Source: DATFCK01 sp963728975 | Lineage (GTDB): Bacteria > Verrucomicrobiota > Verrucomicrobiia > Chthoniobacterales > UBA10450 | Assembly (NCBI GenBank): GCA_963728975.1 | Contig: CAVSMF010000001.1 | Location: 620,001 to 684,000, forward strand | Direction: 5' to 3' | Length of the DNA stretch: 64,000 nt | In this document: piece after piece, positions 28,519-36,914 of the stretch | How the letters are laid out: every line of letters begins with the position of its first letter | Numbering within the stretch: the first letter of the stretch is position 1 | Position numbers and translations under genes: made by a program | Notes under the pieces: generated by a model | Told to the model about the DNA's origin: nothing | Databases searched by the model: none | What the model saw: the letters and a program-made list of their open reading frames with translations, nothing else

Positions 28519-28949
28519 GTAGCCTAAAGACTGGTGCGATCTTCGCGGTGATTGCAGTGTGCTCCCTTTGCGCGGCTATCGATCCTGAAACGCCCTGGGG
28601 ACTTCGCTATCGCATTGAGATTAAGGATTTGCCAAGGCAGAAACGCTTTGAAGTGCGTCTCATATCACTGGATGACCGAAAGCTATGTCTCCGCCCAGAT
28701 CGCTGGCCGAATCGCTTTGGCCAACTGGACGCTCGTATTATGTCCGCGGTATTGCAGACCGAGGATCGTGCTTACCCATTGCTCGACCATCGATTTCAGT
28801 TCTCGTACGGCTCTGAGGTAATCGTAGTCGAGCCAGGGCGCGAGCTGACGGGTTTTGTCAATTACGCAGAGTTCGGCGATCCTTCTAAGATTGCCAAGTT
28901 GCCGCAGCGCCGGCTGAACTTTATAGTCGCGCCCTTTTTATGTCATTAA
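28515..28949 (+). CDS. exported candidate immunity protein 1
   Basis: 144 residues with a signal peptide (LKTGAIFAVIAVCSLCAA), so it acts in the periplasm. The mature part has RIEIKDLPRQKRFEVRL, SLDDRKLCLRPDRWPN and LTGFVNYAEFGDPSKIAKLPQRR, strand-rich, with Cys at the centre and near the end. The next gene shares these features. No known family was recognised. Its ATG overlaps the stop of the HESLH tip, which by analogy with Rhs loci points to immunity against that peptidase. A zinc-protease inhibitor fold is a possibility; I cannot test it here. Confidence 0.65.
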   Translation: MSSLKTGAIFAVIAVCSLCAAIDPETPWGLRYRIEIKDLPRQKRFEVRLISLDDRKLCLRPDRWPNRFGQLDARIMSAVLQTEDRAYPLLDHRFQFSYGSEVIVVEPGRELTGFVNYAEFGDPSKIAKLPQRRLNFIVAPFLCH

Positions 28950-28979
28950 ATGCGCTAGGTTAGAAGAAAGCCTAACAGG

Positions 28980-29411
28980 TTGACGCAAATTTTGCTCGCC
29001 GGTGCGCTCACGACCTGTTCCGTTTCCGTTGGGGCCAAGTCGCATTCTTGTGAGCCTCCAAGATACCGGTTAGACATCAAGGATCTCCCTGACCAGCACC
29101 GGTTTGTTTTGATCTTAAGGTCATTGGACGAGCGGAAGCTATGTCTTCACCTGTATGAGTGGCCAAATGCGGTCGGCCAACTGGCGGATGGATACGGCTC
29201 TGCCATGCTCTTAACCCAGGGTCGTACATATCCAGCTGGAGGTCATTCATCCGGATATACATTCGGGGCCGGCATAAAAACGATTGACCCTGGGGTCACC
29301 TTAACGGGATTTATTGATTACGCAGAGTTCGGCGCCCCGTCTGAGATCGCCAAGCTCTCACAGCGTCGGCTTATTTTTGTTGTTGTACCGCGATTATGTT
29401 CTCAGATGTAG
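28980..29411 (+). CDS. exported candidate immunity protein 2 (tandem paralogue)
   Basis: About 143 residues beginning at TTG 28980; the leader TQILLAGALTTCSVSVGA is short, and no ATG is available. The mature part parallels the previous gene: RLDIKDLPDQHRFVLIL, SLDERKLCLHLYEWPNAVGQ, LTGFIDYAEFGAPSEIAKLS and a Cys near the C-terminus. The pair is about half identical by eye. Tandem duplicates of immunity genes are common in polymorphic toxin loci, where they widen protection. The unusual start leaves some doubt whether it is expressed. Confidence 0.55.
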   Translation: MTQILLAGALTTCSVSVGAKSHSCEPPRYRLDIKDLPDQHRFVLILRSLDERKLCLHLYEWPNAVGQLADGYGSAMLLTQGRTYPAGGHSSGYTFGAGIKTIDPGVTLTGFIDYAEFGAPSEIAKLSQRRLIFVVVPRLCSQM

Positions 29412-29427
29412 ACCTAAAAGGTAAAAA

Positions 29428-29684
29428 TGGGGTCAGGGTGGGCATTCTACAACCGAAAGGGTTTAACCGGCTTTGGAATGGGAAAAGCGAAACGGGGTCA
29501 AGTCTAAAAGGGCGTGTTGCCCAAATACTCTTTTTGTCATGTCGAGCGAAGTCGAGACATCTCTTGCTGCTGAAAATTCTTAAAATGAGAGATTCCTCGA
29601 CTCCGCTCGGAATGACAAAGGAGGAAATGCCAGCCCGAGACGTTGCCGCTGATTTGGGCAACACGCCCTTGAACCCTGACCCCA
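29428..29684. repeat. nested inverted-repeat element
   Basis: Outer arms TGGGGTCAGGGT (29428) and ACCCTGACCCCA (29673); middle arms AAGGGCGTGTTGCCCAAAT (29508) and its exact complement at 29652; inner palindrome of family 1 at 29535-29617. Three shells of inverted repeat share one centre. It fills most of the gap between the immunity genes and the amidohydrolase, and no gene lies within. Confidence 0.8.
29535..29617. repeat. dispersed palindrome family 1, copy 3
   Basis: TGTCATGTCGAGCGAAGTCGAG at left, CTCGACTCCGCTCGGAATGACA at right. It lies at the centre of the nested element. Confidence 0.8.
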
Positions 29685-29759
29685 AATTGTGCCGACCCCA
29701 AATTCGTGCAGAGAAAATAATCTGCGGCAATCTGCGAAATCTGTGGTTATAGATGCGGG

Positions 29760-31106
29760 ATGAAGCTTTGTTCGTTGCCAATCCTATTATTATCAATTCT
29801 GGCCGCAATTCCGGCCGTGGCTCAGCAGAAATCGCTCGAAAAAATCGTCGAGAGCGAGGTCCCCTCCTGCCTGGCCATTTATAAGGACATTCACAGCCAC
29901 CCGGAACTCTCGGGGCACGAGCAGCGCACCTCGGCGTTGGTGGCCAAGGAGTTGCGGGCGGCCGGCTGTGAGGTGACGGAAAACTTCGGCAAGTACGATC
30001 AGCCGAACCTGAAGTGTTACGGCGTGATCGGAATGATGAAAAACGGCGCGGGCCCGCTGGTCCTGGTGCGCACGGACATGGACGCATTGCCGGTGGAAGA
30101 AGAAACCGGTCTGCCTTACGCCAGCAAAGTCGTGACCAAGAACGATCAGGGAAAGGACGTCCACGTGATGCATGCCTGCGGACACGATGCCCACATCTCG
30201 GCCTTTATCGCGACCGCGCGCGCTTTACAGCAACTCAAGGACCGGTGGCACGGCACGATTATGTTTGTGGCTCAGCCCTCGGAAGAAACCGGAAGCGGCG
30301 CCCGCGCTCTCCTTCGGGCGGGGCTCTACGATCGATTTGGCAAACCCAACTTCGCCCTTGGTTTTCATGACAACGCCCAAATGCAAACCGGGCATATCGG
30401 CGTGACCGAAGGCTATACCTACGCAAATGTCGATTCGGTGGACGTGACCGTGCGGGGGATAGGAGGGCACGGCGCGTATCCGCACAAGACCAAGGACCCC
30501 ATCGTGCTGGCCGCGGAAATCATCAATGCCTGGCAGACCATTGCCAGCCGCGAGATCAACCCGATTGATCCGGTGGTTGTGACAGTGGGCTCCATTCATG
30601 GAGGCACCAAACACAATATTATCTCGGACGAGGTGAAGATGCAGCTGACGGTGCGCACTTATAAGGCTGAAGTCCGCGATCAAGTGCTGGGGGCGATCGA
30701 ACGGATAGCGAAAGGTTGCGCCCTTGCCGCCGGAATTCCGCCCGATCACGCTCCCATTGTCAAAGTGCTCAAAGAGGAGTTTACCCCTTCGACTTACAAC
30801 AATCCCGAGTTAACCAAGCGGTTGGTCAAAGTTTGGAAAGAAACTCTCGGCGCCGAAAACGTGGAAGCCGCCGAGCCGACCATGGGCGGCGAAGACTTTT
30901 CCGAATACAGCCTTCCCGATCACTCGATTCCCGCTGTCGATTTTCACATCGGCGCGGTCGACCCAGCCAAGATAGCCCAGAGCAAGAAAAGCGGAACGGC
31001 CCTGCCCAGTTTGCATTCGAACAAATTTGCACCTGTGCCCGAACCAACCATTCGCCTTGGAACCGTGGCCATGACCAGCGCCGTGCTGGAGCTGATGAAA
31101 AAATGA
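29760..31106 (+). CDS. exported M20-family amidohydrolase/carboxypeptidase
   Basis: 448 residues with a signal peptide (SLPILLLSILAAIPAVAQQ). M20D enzymes hydrolyse N-acyl or peptide-like amino acids, such as hippurate. HACGHDAHISAF carries the metal-binding Cys and His, VAQPSEETGSGARALL the catalytic Glu, GIGGHGAYPHKTKDP the dimer-domain His, and MGGEDFSEYS a further ligand. All ligands are present, so it should be active with two metals. It stands alone after the toxin island, with no ribosome site of note. Secretion suggests a role in using peptides or modified amino acids from outside. Confidence 0.9.
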   Translation: MKLCSLPILLLSILAAIPAVAQQKSLEKIVESEVPSCLAIYKDIHSHPELSGHEQRTSALVAKELRAAGCEVTENFGKYDQPNLKCYGVIGMMKNGAGPLVLVRTDMDALPVEEETGLPYASKVVTKNDQGKDVHVMHACGHDAHISAFIATARALQQLKDRWHGTIMFVAQPSEETGSGARALLRAGLYDRFGKPNFALGFHDNAQMQTGHIGVTEGYTYANVDSVDVTVRGIGGHGAYPHKTKDPIVLAAEIINAWQTIASREINPIDPVVVTVGSIHGGTKHNIISDEVKMQLTVRTYKAEVRDQVLGAIERIAKGCALAAGIPPDHAPIVKVLKEEFTPSTYNNPELTKRLVKVWKETLGAENVEAAEPTMGGEDFSEYSLPDHSIPAVDFHIGAVDPAKIAQSKKSGTALPSLHSNKFAPVPEPTIRLGTVAMTSAVLELMKK

Positions 31107-31445
31107 CAGGTAGCCACTGCTTCATGGGCAATGCCGTGGCGCCGTACTCTCAAAAACCGGCCACAGGCCGGTTGCTACAGGACGCACCTCCGGGGCGTTC
31201 GGGTTGATGGGTAACAAACGCGCGTTTAGAGACGTGGCGGGCCAACCCTGCGCCATCTTCGCTATGGCGGGACGATCGGAGGAATGTCCCTACCTGTGTG
31301 CGCCATGGTCTCTTTTCCTTGTTGGCGCCGGTTCGGTTCAGCGAAGTTTTCAGTTAAAGCTGATCCACGGTGGCGGCCCGAGGCCCCTCCCACATTTCAC
31401 CCGCTTGCCTGACGCTGAACCGGCCAACAGGCCGGTTGCTACAGC
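31107..31445. repeat. intergenic region with diverged family 2 unit and two 26-bp palindromes
   Basis: A diverged family 2 copy (31178-31296) shows GGGTTGATGGGTAACAA and TGTCCCTACCTG. It is flanked by two copies of AACCGGCCACAGGCCGGTTG plus CTACAG (31155-31180, and 31418-31444 with one extra A). No gene is present. The palindromes may end transcription from both sides, since the flanking genes converge. Confidence 0.65.
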
Positions 31446-31904
31446 TTATTGCTCGAGAATCGAGGTGTAGCGCGCGCCGCCCATATCCTTGAAGCCACCC
31501 GCGGAAAGATCGCCGTCGTCGATACTGGAGTCGATCGCTATCATTTGGCTTGTGTCGGCGGATGTGCCGACGACAGAAATGCCGGCGGTGAAACCAAACA
31601 CGTTATAGTCCCAATCCCAGTCCCCTCCGATCGGCGTTGGTTTCGTCCAATCGAGAGTCGGTCCAAAATAGAGGTCCATCCCCGGGGGAACGACTGCCCG
31701 ATTCACATCGGCGGGATAGTCGGTGTGTTCGGCCGCATACATGCTAAAAGCGCCACTGGCGACACGAAGCGCGTTGATGAATTTGGCATTTTGGGCCCGC
31801 TGACGGGCGCGCAGGAAGGAGGGAAGAGCGATAAGTGCAAGCATGGCGATAATCGAGACAACGATCATGATTTCGACCAGCGTAAATGCGTGGGCCCGGC
31901 GCAT
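31446..31904 (-). CDS. type II/IV pseudopilin (GspG-like)
   Basis: 152 residues. The N-terminus RRAHAFTLVEIMIVVSIIAMLALIALP is a prepilin leader with the FTLVE cleavage motif and the hydrophobic helix. A short globular part follows with DYPADVNR, LDWTKPTPIGGDW and a C-terminal DMGGARYTSILEQ. This is the pattern of the small pseudopilins common in Verrucomicrobia and Planctomycetes. No prepilin peptidase gene is adjacent; the PilB-type ATPase is at 61 kb. Confidence 0.85.
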   Translation of the reverse strand: MRRAHAFTLVEIMIVVSIIAMLALIALPSFLRARQRAQNAKFINALRVASGAFSMYAAEHTDYPADVNRAVVPPGMDLYFGPTLDWTKPTPIGGDWDWDYNVFGFTAGISVVGTSADTSQMIAIDSSIDDGDLSAGGFKDMGGARYTSILEQ

Positions 31905-32062
31905 AATTTGCCCTGGGAAAGCATCAAGAAACGTGCCAGCCGCAGAGCCTTATGGCTTACGGTCCCGTGTAGAGGCGCTTGGGCCAAGCGCCTATCCATT
32001 CACCCGGTGGTTGCCACAACCACCGCTACAACGCTACAACTTCCGCCTCGCGGCGGAGCAGC

Positions 32063-33475
32063 CTATTTTACCCGGATATTCTTGCGCAGAAAGGTGGGAA
32101 CATCCAGGTCCTGGCCTTCCACGATTGTCGGTTCGCTCTTTTCGAACCGGCCCCGCGTGACCGGCTCGAACTGCATAACCTCCTGCTTGGCCTGAATCTT
32201 TTCCGCCTTCGTCTCCTTTGCGATCAAAGGCTTTTTCTTGGGGATGATAACCCGCGGTCCTGGGTCCGGGACTCTGACTTGCGGGGCCGGTTCAACCGCT
32301 GGAGCCGGCGCGACTTCGGCCGGCAATGGCTGCTCGAATGGAATGAGATCAGAGGCAGGCGGCGGCGCGGCCGTGATTATCGGCTCAGGTTCAGCCCGAC
32401 TGGGTTCAGCCTCCCTCTCCGGTTCTGCCATTACCGCCGGCGCTGTCATTACAACCGCCTCGGGGATCACCGGCGCGGATTGCGCGACCGTTTCTCCTTC
32501 TCCCACGAGCGAGCTAATGATGGTCACGCTCAACCGGTTTCCCATCCGTCCGTCGACCGCCGTTCCAAACAAAATCTGGGTATGATCGCGGATATGACGG
32601 CAAAACTCTTGCATCAGAATCTCGACTTCCGACAACGTCATACCGGGGCCGCCGGCGACCTGGACCAGAATGTGAGCGGCGTCGGCCAGCATCCGGCCCC
32701 GATCCATGAGCGGACTCTTCAAGGCCTGGTTCAGGGCGTCATGGGCACGGTTATCCGAATCCGATTCGCCGAACCCGAACAAACACCGGCCATTTGGACT
32801 TCGTAAAGCCACCAGCAAATCGTCGAACCCGATCCGGATAATGCCCGGACGCTGAATCAGGTTAACAATCGACCGGACGCTTTGGCTGACGGTGATATCG
32901 GCGACGGCAAATGCCTGATGAATGCCCGCTTTGGGCGCCACCATATCGCCCATCCGGTCGTTGTCGAAGCAGATGACCGCGTTCGCGATCTGATTGAGTT
33001 GTCCGAGCGCTTCCTCGGCCTGGCCGCATCGACGCTTGCCTTCGAACGTAAACGGCATGGTGGCGAAAACGATCACGAGGGCTCCAGCCTCGCGGGCGAG
33101 CTGGGCCACGACCGGGGCCGCGCCGGACCCGGTCCCACCACCCAGTCCCGCGCAAATAAAGATCATCCGGGCATCGGAAAGAACGTGCCGGATTTCCTCA
33201 GCCGATTCGACTGCCGCCTGGTAACCGAGTTCCGGGTCTCCTCCGGCCCCCAAACCACGGGTAATGGAGCGGCCGAGTTGTACTTTGTGCGCGGCCACCG
33301 AACTGGCCAGCGATTGAACATCGGTGTTGACGGCGATGAGGTCGGCTTTCTCCATCCCATCCAGAACGATGCGATCGAGGGCATTGGATCCGGCGCCGCC
33401 GACTCCGATGACTTTAATTGGAATGGTTTCCTCTTCCCGTTCCGGCAGGCTGTAATTGTGACTGAGTTGTATCAT
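32063..33475 (-). CDS. ftsZ: cell division protein FtsZ
   Basis: 470 residues. FtsZ polymerises into the division ring with GTP. The GTP-binding parts are clear: GVGGAGSNALDRI near residue 25 and the tubulin signature AGLGGGTGSGAAP. The T7 synergy loop, normally NVDFADV, reads RIGFDDLL here, with the first Asp replaced by Gly and the second kept. After about residue 310 comes a Pro/Ala/Glu-rich linker of some 120 residues, then DLDVPTFLRKNIRVK, the conserved tail for FtsA. It is the last gene of the dcw cluster, separated from ftsA by 163 bases that hold a palindrome. Confidence 0.97.
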   Translation of the reverse strand: MIQLSHNYSLPEREEETIPIKVIGVGGAGSNALDRIVLDGMEKADLIAVNTDVQSLASSVAAHKVQLGRSITRGLGAGGDPELGYQAAVESAEEIRHVLSDARMIFICAGLGGGTGSGAAPVVAQLAREAGALVIVFATMPFTFEGKRRCGQAEEALGQLNQIANAVICFDNDRMGDMVAPKAGIHQAFAVADITVSQSVRSIVNLIQRPGIIRIGFDDLLVALRSPNGRCLFGFGESDSDNRAHDALNQALKSPLMDRGRMLADAAHILVQVAGGPGMTLSEVEILMQEFCRHIRDHTQILFGTAVDGRMGNRLSVTIISSLVGEGETVAQSAPVIPEAVVMTAPAVMAEPEREAEPSRAEPEPIITAAPPPASDLIPFEQPLPAEVAPAPAVEPAPQVRVPDPGPRVIIPKKKPLIAKETKAEKIQAKQEVMQFEPVTRGRFEKSEPTIVEGQDLDVPTFLRKNIRVK

Positions 33476-33514
33476 GTGGGTGTTCTCGATGTTGCAGGTG
33501 TCGTCTTTCTCCCT

Positions 33515-33611
33515 CTGTCATTCCGAGCGAAGCCGAGGAATCCCGCCGCGCTACTCGCGACTTTTGCCACGGGATCCCTCAGCTCCGCTGGCGCTTCGCT
33601 CGGGATGACAG
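33515..33611. repeat. dispersed palindrome family 1, copy 4 (between ftsA and ftsZ)
   Basis: CTGTCATTCCGAGCGAAGCC and GGCGCTTCGCTCGGGATGACAG are nearly perfect inverted arms, with inner GAGGAATCCCG and CGGGATCCCTC. In RNA it would form a long stem between the two division genes, and could change ftsZ expression relative to ftsA. Confidence 0.85.
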
Positions 33612-33638
33612 AGAAAAAAGGGGTCGGCGGCGATGGGA

Positions 33639-34844
33639 TCATATTCCGCTGAACAATCTGCTGAAGAGCCGCCCCAGTCCGTGCCGGGGGCGGTCCGCCT
33701 GCACCGCCTGGGCGTATTTGATCAACCCAATGGCGGTGGAAAATTGCGGGTTCTCAAAAGCCGACGTTAACCCCGACATCGTCTGGGCGTGGGCGACGTG
33801 GGCCGGCATTTCGAAAACCTCCTGGGCCAGATGGTCGATGCCGTTGAGGAGGCTGCATCCGCCGGTCATGAAAATTCCCGCCCCGATGTAATTGACGAAC
33901 GACTCCTCATCCAGCCTGCGTTTGAGCAGATCGAATAGCTCGCGCATCCGCAAATTGATGATCGTATTCAAGGTTTCGCGTTCGACTTCTTTTCCGGCAA
34001 ATCCGGAATCGTCCTTCAACAGGACGGTTTCGCCCGGGAGACAAGTGCCGAGGGTGACGCTCCCTTCCTCGATCTTCAATTTTTCCGCGCGAGTCATTGG
34101 AATGCGCAGCCCCATCGAGATGTCGTTGGTGATGTGATCGCCGCCCACGGCCAGGACCCCGCTTTGTTTCACCGCACCATCCACATAGACGATGTAATCG
34201 GTCGTCCCTCCTCCGATATCGATGACCAGGGCGCCGAGGTTCTTTTGATGCTGGGTTAACACCACCTGGGCGGAAGCGAGCGCGCCGAAAACAACATCTT
34301 CCACTTCGAGGGGCAGCTCCTTGACACAGCGGATGGTATTCTGGATCCGGGTCCGCACGCCGTGAACAATATGAAAATCGGCTTCCAGCTTGTGGCCAAG
34401 CATGCCAACCGGATTGAGAACCCCGGTCTGGCCGTCCACGTGATAGTGCTGGATGATGGAATGGAGGAAGGCGTTAGGCGCCGGAATGCTCACCTCCCGC
34501 GCGCTCACCTTGACGTCTTCGATGTCCTGTTCGTCAATCTCGTCCCGGTCCTCCGGCAGGACCACGCATCCGCGATTGTTAAAGCTTTGGATGTGCGCGC
34601 CCGCCACCCCCACGTAGACGCTCCGGATCATGACGTCGCTTTTCTGCTCGGCATCGACCACCGCCTCATGCACGCATTTCATGGCCGTTTCAAAATCGAC
34701 GATCTCCCCCTTGCGCACGCCGCGGGAGGGCGCCTGACCGACTCCGAGAATCTTGATCGTGCCGTCCGGACGGGCTTCACCGACCACGACGCAAATTTTT
34801 GAAGTGCCTATTTCAAGGCCGACCATCAAGTCATTACTGGGCAT
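33639..34844 (-). CDS. ftsA: cell division protein FtsA
   Basis: 401 residues. An actin-like protein that anchors FtsZ to the membrane. LMVGLEIGTSKICVVVGE is the first phosphate loop, VIDIGGGTTDYIVYVDG the second, and IFMTGGCSLLNGI the adenosine motif. The 1C domain specific to FtsA (AHIQSFNNRGCV to EVSIPAPN) is present. The C-terminus LGRLFSRLFSGI is the amphipathic membrane helix. The start follows the ftsQ stop directly. Confidence 0.96.
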   Translation of the reverse strand: MPSNDLMVGLEIGTSKICVVVGEARPDGTIKILGVGQAPSRGVRKGEIVDFETAMKCVHEAVVDAEQKSDVMIRSVYVGVAGAHIQSFNNRGCVVLPEDRDEIDEQDIEDVKVSAREVSIPAPNAFLHSIIQHYHVDGQTGVLNPVGMLGHKLEADFHIVHGVRTRIQNTIRCVKELPLEVEDVVFGALASAQVVLTQHQKNLGALVIDIGGGTTDYIVYVDGAVKQSGVLAVGGDHITNDISMGLRIPMTRAEKLKIEEGSVTLGTCLPGETVLLKDDSGFAGKEVERETLNTIINLRMRELFDLLKRRLDEESFVNYIGAGIFMTGGCSLLNGIDHLAQEVFEMPAHVAHAQTMSGLTSAFENPQFSTAIGLIKYAQAVQADRPRHGLGRLFSRLFSGI

Positions 34845-35918
34845 TTATTTCTTCCTTCCTTTCTGCACTGGAATTGCGCGCCTGATTTCCGGCGAACTCC
34901 TGGCCCGGGGCCGGGGCACGGAAAGTGTCCCGGACTTCGCCGGGGGATGCGCCGGCGTCGCTTTCATGATCCGCGGCTTCTCCTGCGGGTCGATCGTTTC
35001 ATTGATCACTTCAGACGGCGGTTTGGCGAATGTCACCGGAATATTCCGCTGCACCAGCAAATTCACCGTAGCCAGCTCCTGCTTCGAATCGTCGGCGTAA
35101 ACCAGAAATTGCTCGAGACGTTTGAGCTGAAGGTCGAGATTATCGAACCCAAAGCTCACCCGAGTCCGGCTCTTGTCCGTAACCAGCAGGCAATAACCTT
35201 TCGACAGATTGATTTCACGGATTTGAAATCGGGTTTGCATAAAACTCCCCGTGCTTAAACGCAGCAGCTCAAGGGCCGCTTTCGCTTCGGTCGAGTCGAC
35301 AATCTTCCCTGCCTCGAGCGATTCGCTCGTGCATCCCGAAATAAGCGGCAATCCCAGATATTCCGGCAACAACTTCTTTTCTTTCATCAAAACTCCGCGC
35401 CCGTCCACCAGAAAAGCGGCATCGGAAGCAAAAGGATCGGAAACCTCCCGTTCGCTGCTAATCCAGGCAATCGGCTTACGTTCGATAATCCGGATGTCGA
35501 TCTCGCCCGGGAGTCTTCGAATCACCTCAACCTCATCGACCTGCGGGAGTTGTTGCAATCGGTCGTGCACGGCGGCCAGGTTCACTCGAAAAATGTTCTC
35601 GCCCTCATGCAGGTCCACCGTTTTCAGAATTTGGTCGCGCTGGAGTGTGCCATCACTCCGCACGTCCACCATCCTGAGCTGGTAATCGGGATTATCGAAA
35701 AAGAAGTGTTTCGCTCCCTCGCTTGCGCCGAGATAGAGGGCGCCGCCGGCTATCGCCACCAGCACAATCTTCGAAACGAAGAACAGAATCCGCCGATTGC
35801 GATGCTGCATTGCGCTGCGGGATCGGACCTTGACGTCGAGCAGATGCTGCTGACGCCTTTGCTTCCGGTTGGACACGCGCTGGTTGCGCGGCCGGGAACG
35901 TTTCCGACTCACCTTCAT
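34845..35918 (-). CDS. ftsQ: cell division protein FtsQ/DivIB
   Basis: 357 residues, a bit longer than usual. A very basic N-terminal cytoplasmic part (Arg-rich for 40 residues) precedes one membrane helix (ILFFVSKIVLVAIAGGALYLG). The POTRA domain follows: YQLRMVDVRSD, LHEGENIFRVNL, LPQVDEVEVIRRLPGEIDI and IIERKPIAWI are its hallmarks. A Pro/Arg-rich tail follows the beta domain. It bridges FtsW/FtsI and the early ring. It overlaps ddl by ATGA. Confidence 0.93.
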   Translation of the reverse strand: MKVSRKRSRPRNQRVSNRKQRRQQHLLDVKVRSRSAMQHRNRRILFFVSKIVLVAIAGGALYLGASEGAKHFFFDNPDYQLRMVDVRSDGTLQRDQILKTVDLHEGENIFRVNLAAVHDRLQQLPQVDEVEVIRRLPGEIDIRIIERKPIAWISSEREVSDPFASDAAFLVDGRGVLMKEKKLLPEYLGLPLISGCTSESLEAGKIVDSTEAKAALELLRLSTGSFMQTRFQIREINLSKGYCLLVTDKSRTRVSFGFDNLDLQLKRLEQFLVYADDSKQELATVNLLVQRNIPVTFAKPPSEVINETIDPQEKPRIMKATPAHPPAKSGTLSVPRPRARSSPEIRRAIPVQKGRKK

Positions 35919-36844
35919 GTCCGCGTCCCGTCCCTCCTCGCCTGGGAAAGTTCAATGATCCGAAGACAGAGCTCGGGGTAATTGATGCCGGCAGCCGCCG
36001 CGGCCTCGGGCAAGAGACTGGCCTCGGTCATCCCCGGGATCGTGTTCGCCTCCAGAACCGTGGGCCCGCCCGTCTCCGGCAAAATCACATCCACCCGCGA
36101 GTAAACCTGGAGACCGAGCGCCCGATGGGCCCGCAAAGCCAGCTCCTGGATCGTCCTGGTCATCTCCGGATCGATCTCCGCCGGGCAGACATGCCGCGCA
36201 CCCCCGCCCGCTTGGGGGTTGAGAAAAGGGTACTTGTTTACAAAATCGTAAAACCCGCCCTTGGGAATAATCTCCAGGATCGGCAACGCCTGATCGCCAA
36301 GAATTCCCACCGTCAATTCCCGCCCCGGAACAAATTTCTCCACCAGCAGGTCGCAATCGTACTTGCCCGCCGCAGTCAACGCCGGATCGATTTCGCTCTC
36401 CTTCTTAACAATGTAAACACCCACCGTCGAACCCTGGCAGGGCGGTTTGATAACGATCGGGAGCGGGATGGTCGGGCGCTGGCCTCCGCGCAAAACCTGC
36501 CAATGAGGCGAGGCCACCTCGTGTTCTCGAAACTTTTCCTTCGAACGAATTTTGTTAAAAGCAGTCTCGCTCCCTTCCACCCCGTCACCCGTGTAAGGCA
36601 CCCCTCGTTTTTCCAGAATTCTCTGGATCTGGCCGTCTTCTCCGAACGTCCCGTGGATGGTCAGAAAGGCCAGGTCCGTGTCCGGAGGCAGCTCGAACGT
36701 CTCGTCCCGGACATCGATTGCAACCACATCCGCGCCTAACGATCGCAGGGCCTTCGATACCCCCTGGGCCGTGGCCAGGGAAACGTCGCGCTCCGATCCG
36801 GGCCCACCCATCAACACCGCAATTTTTTTAGGAAGAGATTTCAT
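35915..36844 (-). CDS. ddl: D-alanine--D-alanine ligase
   Basis: 309 residues from ATG 36844, which is the normal Ddl length; the longer frame to 36904 adds 20 residues that no Ddl has. It makes D-Ala-D-Ala for the murein stem. IAVLMGGPGSERDVSLAT is the opening, PIVIKPPCQGSTVGVYIV the ATP-binding loop and VLEANTIPGMTEASLLP the metal-binding end (Asn in place). It lies between murC-murB and ftsQ, as in many dcw clusters. Confidence 0.95.
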   Translation of the reverse strand: MKSLPKKIAVLMGGPGSERDVSLATAQGVSKALRSLGADVVAIDVRDETFELPPDTDLAFLTIHGTFGEDGQIQRILEKRGVPYTGDGVEGSETAFNKIRSKEKFREHEVASPHWQVLRGGQRPTIPLPIVIKPPCQGSTVGVYIVKKESEIDPALTAAGKYDCDLLVEKFVPGRELTVGILGDQALPILEIIPKGGFYDFVNKYPFLNPQAGGGARHVCPAEIDPEMTRTIQELALRAHRALGLQVYSRVDVILPETGGPTVLEANTIPGMTEASLLPEAAAAAGINYPELCLRIIELSQARRDGTRT

Positions 36845-36914
36845 CGGCACGAAATAGGACAGGAAGGGACCGCCCGAACGGCCATTCCCGGCTCCATTCT
36901 CCAACGGATCGCTT

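Noticed and set aside
36845..36904. Longer start of ddl
   Set aside because: Adds 20 residues unlike any Ddl; ATG 36844 gives the normal beginning.
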